From Lishizhenia sp. (GTDB lineage Bacteria; Bacteroidota; Bacteroidia; Flavobacteriales_D; Crocinitomicaceae): a stretch of DNA of 39,776 nucleotides. This document shows positions 34,587 through 39,776 of the stretch, piece after piece (the first letter of the stretch is position 1; every line of letters starts with the position of its first letter). The position numbers were made by a program, and so were the translations under genes. The stretch spans positions 1-39,776 of the forward strand of contig SKGS01000236.1 in the NCBI GenBank assembly GCA_007117355.1, written 5' to 3'. The notes below the pieces were generated by a model, which worked only from the letters and a program-made list of their open reading frames with translations, did no database searches and was not told where the DNA came from.

Positions 34587-36851
34587 TTATTTATTTTGAG
34601 CGTCAACAACTGCTACTTTAACCATATTTACTATTTCTCTAACGCTAGATCCTAGTTGCAGGACATGTACAGATTTTTTCAAACCAATTAAAACTGGACC
34701 TATTGCCTCTGTGTCTGTCATTTCTTGTAATAGTTTATAGGCAATATTTCCAGAGGATAGATTCGGAAAAATAAGTGTATTAACCTCTTTGTTAGTCAGG
34801 TTAGAGAAATCAAATTTATCTAGCAAAAGTTCATTGTTCAATGCGAAATTAGCTTGCACCTCACCATCCACAGTGAGGTTAGGATATTTTTCGTGAATAA
34901 GTTTTATGGCCTTAGCCATTTTATTAGCATCCTTTCCAGGTGATGAACCAAAATTAGAATAAGAAAGGAGAGCGATGCGAGGGGTTACTTTGAACTTGCG
35001 TATGGTTTTAGCAATGTGATACGTCATGTCTGCAATTTCTTCAGCAGATGGATCAAAATTTACAGTTGTATCAGCAAGAAACATAGGTCCTCTTTTCGTC
35101 ATAAGAATATACATTCCAGCTACTCGGTCAACTTCTTTTTGTTTTCCAATTACTTGAAGAGCAGGTTTTAGAACATCTCTATAATTTCTTGTAGCTCCAG
35201 ATATCATTGCGTCGGCATCACCGAGCTGCACCATCATTGCACCAAAATAATTTCTTTCACGCATTATTTTTAGTGCTTCGTATGCAGTAAAGCCCTTTCT
35301 TTTTCTTACTTCAAAAAATGCTTCGGCGTATCTATTTCGACGGTCTAATTCTTCGTCGGACTTTGGGTCAATGATTTCAGCCTCAGGGAAATCCATGCTG
35401 TATTCTTCAATCAAAGCTAAAACTCGTTCTTTCCTTCCTAATAATATTGGAAAAGCAACTCCTTCTTCATAGGCTGTTTGAGCAGCTTTTAAGATTTTAT
35501 AATTATCTGCTTCGGCATAAACAACTCTTTTAGGATTATTTTGTGCTTTTTCAGTAATGTTACGAACGAGTTTATTATCTAACCCTAGTCTTTTCTTCAG
35601 TGTATTTTCATACTCTTGCCAATCAGAAATTGGTAGTTTGGCTACTCCGGAGTCTATTGCTGCTTTTGCTACAGCGGGTGCAACATAATAAATTAATCTT
35701 GGGTCGAGTGGCTTTGGAATGAATTGTTCTCTACCAAAAGTGATGCTTTTCTCTCCATAAGCTTCGCTTACCTCTTCAGGCACTGGTTCTTTTGCTAAAG
35801 ATGCAATAGCATGAACAGCAGCTAATTTCATTTCTTCATTAATGGTAGTAGCACGAACATCAAGCGCTCCTCTAAAAATGAATGGAAATCCAAGTACATT
35901 ATTTACTTGATTAGGATGGTCTGATCTTCCAGTAGCCATTATTACATCGTCACGAGTAGAAATCGCATCTTTATAAGCAATCTCAGGATCAGGATTTGCC
36001 AAAGCAAACACGATAGGGTCTTTAACCATCGACTTAACCATTTCTTTTGAAACGACGCCTCCTTTTGAAAGTCCTAAAAATACATCCGCATTTTTCATAG
36101 CCTCTTCTAGTGGAATTGATTTTTCATGCGTCGCAAAAAAGGCTTTATTTCCTTCTAGTTTTTCACGATCTTTTGCCAAGAGTCCTTTACTATCAAACAT
36201 AAAGATGTTTTCTATTTTAGCTCCGAGGGAACAATAAAGCTTCACACAAGACATTGCTGAAGCACCTGCGCCGGAAACTACAATTTTAACATTCTCTATT
36301 TTTTTTCCTGCTAACTCTAATGCGTTTAAAAGGCCAGCAGAAGAAATTATTGCCGTGCCGTGCTGGTCATCGTGCATTACGGGAATATCTAATTCCTTCT
36401 TTAGACGTTCTTCAATTTCAAAAGCTTCTGGTGCTTTTATATCTTCTAGGTTTATTCCGCCAAAAGTAGGGGCAATGGCTTTTACTACTTCAATAAATTT
36501 ATCAGGGTCAGTGGCATCTACTTCTATGTCAAATACATCAATATCAGCAAAGATTTTAAAAAGAAGACCTTTTCCTTCCATTACTGGTTTTGAGGCAAGT
36601 GATCCGATGTTTCCTAGACCAAGAACAGCTGTGCCGTTAGATATTACCGCAACCAAATTAGCTTTACTCGTGTATTTGTAAGCGTCATCTAGATTCTCAG
36701 CAATTCTTAAACATGGTTCTGCAACTCCAGGAGAATATGCCAAAGATAAGTCTCTTTGTGAGCTATATGGTTTTGTAGGAACAACTTCTATTTTACCCGG
36801 TTTGCCCTGAGCGTGATAATCTAAAGCATCTTGTTTCCTAATTTTAGCCAT
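34587..36851 (-). CDS. maeB: Malic enzyme fused to phosphotransacetylase-like domain
   Basis: Oxidatively decarboxylates malate to pyruvate, making NAD(P)H. The 754 residues have the two-part MaeB layout: the malic enzyme half (about 1-410) with YSPGVAEPCL, HDDQHGTAI and the Rossmann loop VSGAGASAM, and a phosphotransacetylase-like half (about 430-754), which in this enzyme class is thought to be regulatory (acetyl-CoA response) rather than catalytic. The start MAKIRKQDALDYHAQGKPGK matches the family. It opens the maeB-ruvA-sprA unit; a TAATTTTG element lies 23 bases upstream. The cofactor (NADP) is inferred from family. Confidence 0.96.
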   Translation of the reverse strand: MAKIRKQDALDYHAQGKPGKIEVVPTKPYSSQRDLSLAYSPGVAEPCLRIAENLDDAYKYTSKANLVAVISNGTAVLGLGNIGSLASKPVMEGKGLLFKIFADIDVFDIEVDATDPDKFIEVVKAIAPTFGGINLEDIKAPEAFEIEERLKKELDIPVMHDDQHGTAIISSAGLLNALELAGKKIENVKIVVSGAGASAMSCVKLYCSLGAKIENIFMFDSKGLLAKDREKLEGNKAFFATHEKSIPLEEAMKNADVFLGLSKGGVVSKEMVKSMVKDPIVFALANPDPEIAYKDAISTRDDVIMATGRSDHPNQVNNVLGFPFIFRGALDVRATTINEEMKLAAVHAIASLAKEPVPEEVSEAYGEKSITFGREQFIPKPLDPRLIYYVAPAVAKAAIDSGVAKLPISDWQEYENTLKKRLGLDNKLVRNITEKAQNNPKRVVYAEADNYKILKAAQTAYEEGVAFPILLGRKERVLALIEEYSMDFPEAEIIDPKSDEELDRRNRYAEAFFEVRKRKGFTAYEALKIMRERNYFGAMMVQLGDADAMISGATRNYRDVLKPALQVIGKQKEVDRVAGMYILMTKRGPMFLADTTVNFDPSAEEIADMTYHIAKTIRKFKVTPRIALLSYSNFGSSPGKDANKMAKAIKLIHEKYPNLTVDGEVQANFALNNELLLDKFDFSNLTNKEVNTLIFPNLSSGNIAYKLLQEMTDTEAIGPVLIGLKKSVHVLQLGSSVREIVNMVKVAVVDAQNK

Positions 36852-36873
36852 ATAGTTATATATTTGAGGGTTG

Positions 36874-36881
36874 CAAAATTA
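36874..36881 (-). promoter_or_regulatory. Candidate -7 element of maeB-ruvA-sprA
   Basis: TAATTTTG on the minus strand matches TAnnTTTG, with a leader of about 20 bases to the ATG at 36851. No TTG is found 17-20 bases upstream, so the -33 half is missing. Confidence 0.35.
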
Positions 36882-37024
36882 ATAAAATAGTCTTTAGAAA
36901 CTGTTTCTGACTATTATTATAATCCTTTCGTGTTTAGGCTTCAAATTTAATGAGAAAACCCAATGTTGTTAACCATGTTTAAATGAGTCTTTTGGACTGA
37001 AAGTTAAATGTTTAAAGAAAAGAT

Positions 37025-38104
37025 TTATCCTTTAGGTTTTGGTTCTTTGTATTTGAGCGTATTTCTGTAAAGTGACCAGAAAACGACCAAGAAAAATAAC
37101 AACCCTGCCAAAGAAACAAAGTGATAGTCCTGATACATCGCAAAGATAAATGCAGTTGCTACAATAGATGAAAGAACGCTAATCATAAGAAAAACTTTCC
37201 AAACCTGAAAATCATTGAGACCTCTGTAAACCAGATGGTGAGTTGTATGGTCTTTGCCACCTACCATAGGAGATTGGCCGCGTTTAAGTCGGTTAATAAC
37301 AACTGAAAGCGTATCTGATGCAGCAGGAGTAAAAGCCGTAAGAACGACTAACATTCCACTCCAAGCTGGAATTTCAAGTGCAGAAGCTGTATTCCACAAG
37401 CCTTGAATAGAGTAAAAAGCTACAAAAAGACCTATAAATTGGCTACCAGCATCACCCATAAACATCTTTGAAGGATTAATATTATACCTCAAAAAACCAA
37501 TTATTGCACCAATTTGGGCAACTAATACGATGATCCAAAAATCAATTACAAACCCTTTTAAAATAAAATAAGAAATCATGCAAACTGTTAAAATGAAGAG
37601 TGTAACAGTGCCAGTAATACCGTCCATATTGTCAAGCATGTTTAAACTGTTCATGATGGTGATAACCCAAATAACAGTTAAAATAGAGTCAATCCAAACA
37701 TTGTGGAATAAATTTATTGTACTTCCAGAATAAACTAAAAGCAATCCACATGATATTTGGCCTAGTAGCTTTAGCAAAGGTTTTGTGTTATATGCGTCGT
37801 CGGCTAGACCAACAACAAAAGCGAGAGATCCAGCTGCGAGTAGTCCCAAAAACATGCCATCTTCAAATAAGTCTAAGTCAGAATAAAATACAGCAAAAGC
37901 TAAGATACTGAATACAAAAGCAACATACATGCTTATTCCGCCTAGCGAAGGTTTTGATTCGTTGCTCCATCGAATGACAACGTCGTTTTTATTTCGAATT
38001 CCTAATGATTGCGAAAAGCTTAACAAAAGTTTATTTACAACCAAAGAAATGATTATCCCCCCAATTAGAAAGTAGATTAGTTCCAATATATCAGTAGATG
38101 GCAT
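37025..38104 (-). CDS. WecA/MraY-like undecaprenyl-phosphate sugar-1-phosphate transferase
   Basis: A 359-residue polytopic membrane enzyme (about 10-11 helices) of the polyprenyl-phosphate HexNAc-1-phosphate transferase family. Catalytic and binding signatures are present: the DD pair in VGLADDAYN (Asp102, Asp103), NMLDNMDGITG (Asn155, Asp158, Asp161), MFMGDAGS (Asp218), and a C-terminal cytoplasmic loop with DHTTHH (His286, His289, His290). It starts polysaccharide or O-antigen chains by loading a sugar-1-phosphate on the lipid carrier. The position beside a Wzz/BY-kinase gene (124 bases upstream) argues for exopolysaccharide rather than peptidoglycan, so WecA-type is preferred over MraY. 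The sugar is not determined. Confidence 0.9.
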   Translation of the reverse strand: MPSTDILELIYFLIGGIIISLVVNKLLLSFSQSLGIRNKNDVVIRWSNESKPSLGGISMYVAFVFSILAFAVFYSDLDLFEDGMFLGLLAAGSLAFVVGLADDAYNTKPLLKLLGQISCGLLLVYSGSTINLFHNVWIDSILTVIWVITIMNSLNMLDNMDGITGTVTLFILTVCMISYFILKGFVIDFWIIVLVAQIGAIIGFLRYNINPSKMFMGDAGSQFIGLFVAFYSIQGLWNTASALEIPAWSGMLVVLTAFTPAASDTLSVVINRLKRGQSPMVGGKDHTTHHLVYRGLNDFQVWKVFLMISVLSSIVATAFIFAMYQDYHFVSLAGLLFFLVVFWSLYRNTLKYKEPKPKG

Positions 38105-38186
38105 AGCTTATGACTTATTTATTAAGTTCAAAGTGACAAATATAATCAGGAATAAAGTTCTTATGCTGTAAAGTAACCATAACTGA

Positions 38187-38220
38187 GTGTTTTTATTTGA
38201 TAACTGCACAGTAAAAACAC
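38187..38220. terminator. AT-rich inverted repeat between kinase and WecA-like gene
   Basis: GTGTTTTTA (38187-38195) and TAAAAACAC (38212-38220) are perfect 9-bp inverted repeats around a 16-base loop, starting 8 bases past the kinase stop. No T-run follows on the minus strand, so it may be a weak terminator, an attenuator or an mRNA end-stabilising hairpin. Confidence 0.4.
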
Positions 38221-38228
38221 GGTTTTCT

Positions 38229-39776
38229 TTACTTTTTACTCCAATTAAACCAACTTTTCTTTTTTTCTTTCTTTTCTTCGTAATATCCGCCGTATCCATA
38301 ACCATAGCCATATCCGTAACCGTACCCATAACCATAACCATATCCATATCCGTAACCGTTACGATTGTTTTTCACTCCATTTAAAACAATATTTAAGTTG
38401 GTGACTTCTTCAAGAGAAGCAAGTTGTTTCAATCTGTGAACGAAAAAGCGTTTAGAATAGTTTGCTTTGAATACGTAAATGGGAACATCAGCCATGGATA
38501 GCACATTAACCCCATCAGAAACCAATCCAATTGGCGGGTTGTCAATTATTACAACATCGTAAGTTTTTTTAAGTGTATCAATAGTCTCTTTAAAATTGTC
38601 ACTTAAAATTAGTTCCGAAGGGTTTGGAGGAATTGGTCCAGCAGTAATAAAATCTAAACCATCTATTTGAGTTTGTTTGATGCATTTGTCAATCGTTGTT
38701 TGTCCACTTAGAAGATTACTCATCCCATGTTCGTTATCAGCGAATAAACCGAGGTGAACCTTTGGTTTTCTCATATCTAAATCTATCAGAATAGTTCGTT
38801 TACCAGACATGGCTATAATTCCAGCTAAGTTAAGAGCAACAAAAGTCTTACCCTCCCCAGAGATAGAAGAAGAAATAGCAATTAGTTTCATATCCTTTCT
38901 TACAAAAGAAAGATTTGTTCTGATTCCTCTAAAAGACTCAGCAAGCATAGACTTAGGACTGCCAGCGACAACCAGCTGTGAAAACTGCATTTTAGATTTA
39001 AGTAATGGAATTGCACCTAAAATACCTACGCTTGATGGTAAGGATTTTTCTATGTCATTGATGGTATTTATCTCATTATAGGTTACATATCTAAATAAAA
39101 GTAATCCAAATGAAAAAAGTAGAGACAAGAGTATGGACACCGCATAAATGAGAGTTCGCTGAGGACTTATCGCCTCCTTGGGTAAAACAGGCCTCATAAG
39201 GATGTTGCTTTGTGATGTGTATCCAGCATTGGAAATAGAGTATAGCACAAGTTTTTCAGTAAAAAGGTTGTAATATTTTTCATTTAAACTTTGCATATTT
39301 TGTAGTCTTGCAAGTTCCATCTTTTTTTCTGGGAGATTAAAATACTCTGATTCCACTTTAGTAATTTGACCTTTAATCAACTGTCTTTTTGTTGAAGTAC
39401 TATTTAACAACATTTCAAGTGTTCGGTTAATATTATCAACGTTGAGTTGAATTTTTCTATTAATAGCATCAATTACAGAATTATCTTGTGCAACGTTAAA
39501 TAATAAGTCTTCTTTTCTTTCCAAGCGCTCATGCAATTCTTCGACCATACTTGTCAGGTTTGACCCTAAGGAGCTACTAATTAAAACTGGGATTAACCTG
39601 TAAACTTCTAACCTAGAAGGATCTTTAGAAACCTTTTCATGCACTTGGTTTAATACTCTGATTTCTTCATCTAACTGAAAAAGTTCAGATTGTAGTGAAT
39701 TTAACTGAGAGGATAATGAAGTTGTGATATCTTCTGGGTTTGGAATATTTTCTCTCCTTTGATAGAACATAATACT
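38229..39776 (-). CDS. Wzz/BY-kinase (polysaccharide co-polymerase and tyrosine autokinase), 5' end outside window
   Basis: Regulates exopolysaccharide chain length and export through cycles of C-terminal tyrosine phosphorylation. The frame is open to the window edge, and the visible part starts in the periplasmic coiled coil, so the first membrane helix is missing. Counting from the Met at 39770: coiled coil (about 15-175), second membrane helix (about 205-228), oligomerisation motif ExxRxxR in ESFRGIRTN (Glu278, Arg281, Arg284), Walker A SGEGKT (304-309), Walker A' ILIDLDMR (327-334) and Walker B VVIIDNPP (406-413). The C-terminal tail is (Gly-Tyr)11-GGYY followed by a Lys/Glu-rich end: 13 tyrosines as likely phospho-acceptors. 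It is upstream of the WecA-like gene. Confidence 0.93.
   Translation of the reverse strand, partial: SIMFYQRRENIPNPEDITTSLSSQLNSLQSELFQLDEEIRVLNQVHEKVSKDPSRLEVYRLIPVLISSSLGSNLTSMVEELHERLERKEDLLFNVAQDNSVIDAINRKIQLNVDNINRTLEMLLNSTSTKRQLIKGQITKVESEYFNLPEKKMELARLQNMQSLNEKYYNLFTEKLVLYSISNAGYTSQSNILMRPVLPKEAISPQRTLIYAVSILLSLLFSFGLLLFRYVTYNEINTINDIEKSLPSSVGILGAIPLLKSKMQFSQLVVAGSPKSMLAESFRGIRTNLSFVRKDMKLIAISSSISGEGKTFVALNLAGIIAMSGKRTILIDLDMRKPKVHLGLFADNEHGMSNLLSGQTTIDKCIKQTQIDGLDFITAGPIPPNPSELILSDNFKETIDTLKKTYDVVIIDNPPIGLVSDGVNVLSMADVPIYVFKANYSKRFFVHRLKQLASLEEVTNLNIVLNGVKNNRNGYGYGYGYGYGYGYGYGYGYGYGGYYEEKKEKKKSWFNWSKK
38280..38357 (-). repeat. Gly-Tyr dipeptide repeat tract in the kinase tail
   Basis: On the minus strand, bases 38357 to 38292 encode eleven Gly-Tyr dipeptides, then 38291-38280 encode Gly-Gly-Tyr-Tyr. 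The hexamer is imperfect at DNA level: glycine uses GGT, GGA, GGG and GGC and tyrosine uses TAT and TAC, so it is kept at protein level and is less slip-prone than a pure repeat. Confidence 0.9.

Noticed and set aside
38108..38347. 79-residue ORF with Met-Val-Met-Asp repeats
   Set aside because: It is the Gly-Tyr repeat of the kinase read in a different frame; the Walker motifs show which frame is real.
38280..38357. CRISPR-like or minisatellite array
   Set aside because: The period is 6 bases with varied codons inside a confirmed reading frame; there are no spacers.

Overview
The window looks like a chromosomal segment of a low-GC Bacteroidota bacterium, most likely a Flavobacteriales member. 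The lineage call rests on gene content: SprA, a PorP/SprF protein and a CHU_C (type B) sorting domain of the type IX secretion system (T9SS), a malic enzyme-phosphotransacetylase fusion, a split subunit III cytochrome oxidase cluster, and promoter-like elements of the Bacteroidota form TTG-N18/19-TAnnTTTG with little Shine-Dalgarno signal. Almost every gene is on the minus strand. Only a glycosyltransferase fragment at the left edge and a hemerythrin-like gene are on the plus strand. Both edge genes are cut by the window.

Layout. 1-285: C-terminal end of a GT4 glycosyltransferase. 286-605: convergent intergenic region with a hairpin and copy A of a 111-bp repeat. 606-2884: gpmI and, divergently, a small hemerythrin. 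3116-5947: a two-gene thiol-reductant unit (a stand-alone DsbD alpha-like domain followed by full DsbD). 6065-6355: a small unknown protein with its own promoter-like element and terminator. 6478-11817: a unit of a large HYR-repeat surface protein with a T9SS type B tail, a PorP/SprF outer-membrane partner and a PlsC-like acyltransferase. 12118-15605: uvrA plus a LOG-family gene. 15771-18490: a proton-channel operon (ExbB-like, unknown 4-TM protein, two ExbD-like proteins). 18568-18658: tRNA-Ser(GGA). 18659-19049: intergenic region with copy B of the 111-bp repeat, inverted relative to A. 19050-26271: lepA, cyoE and an oxidase set (two subunit III paralogues, subunit IV, two Sco-like proteins, DUF420). 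26502-36851: maeB-ruvA-sprA. 37025-39776: a WecA/MraY-like sugar-phosphate transferase and a Wzz/BY-kinase with a Gly-Tyr repeat tail, which look like exopolysaccharide genes.

How it fits together. Envelope biogenesis and energy dominate. SprA is the outer-membrane translocon of the T9SS, and the HYR/CHU_C protein with its PorP/SprF partner is a typical client pair. The ExbB/ExbD unit taps proton motive force for an outer-membrane process. The oxidase cluster builds that force and brings its own heme O synthase and copper chaperone. The kinase, the WecA-like enzyme and the left-edge glycosyltransferase point to surface polysaccharide.

The most unusual features are (i) large periplasmic insertions at the same loop of both oxidase subunit III paralogues, one built from three repeats of about 55 residues; (ii) a Sco paralogue that keeps CxxxC but has lost the copper-ligand histidine; (iii) a (Gly-Tyr)11 tail on the tyrosine kinase; (iv) a 109/111 identical inverted repeat pair bracketing about 18.4 kb. 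I saw no CRISPR array, insertion sequence or prophage. All functional calls come from reading motifs; no database search was run.
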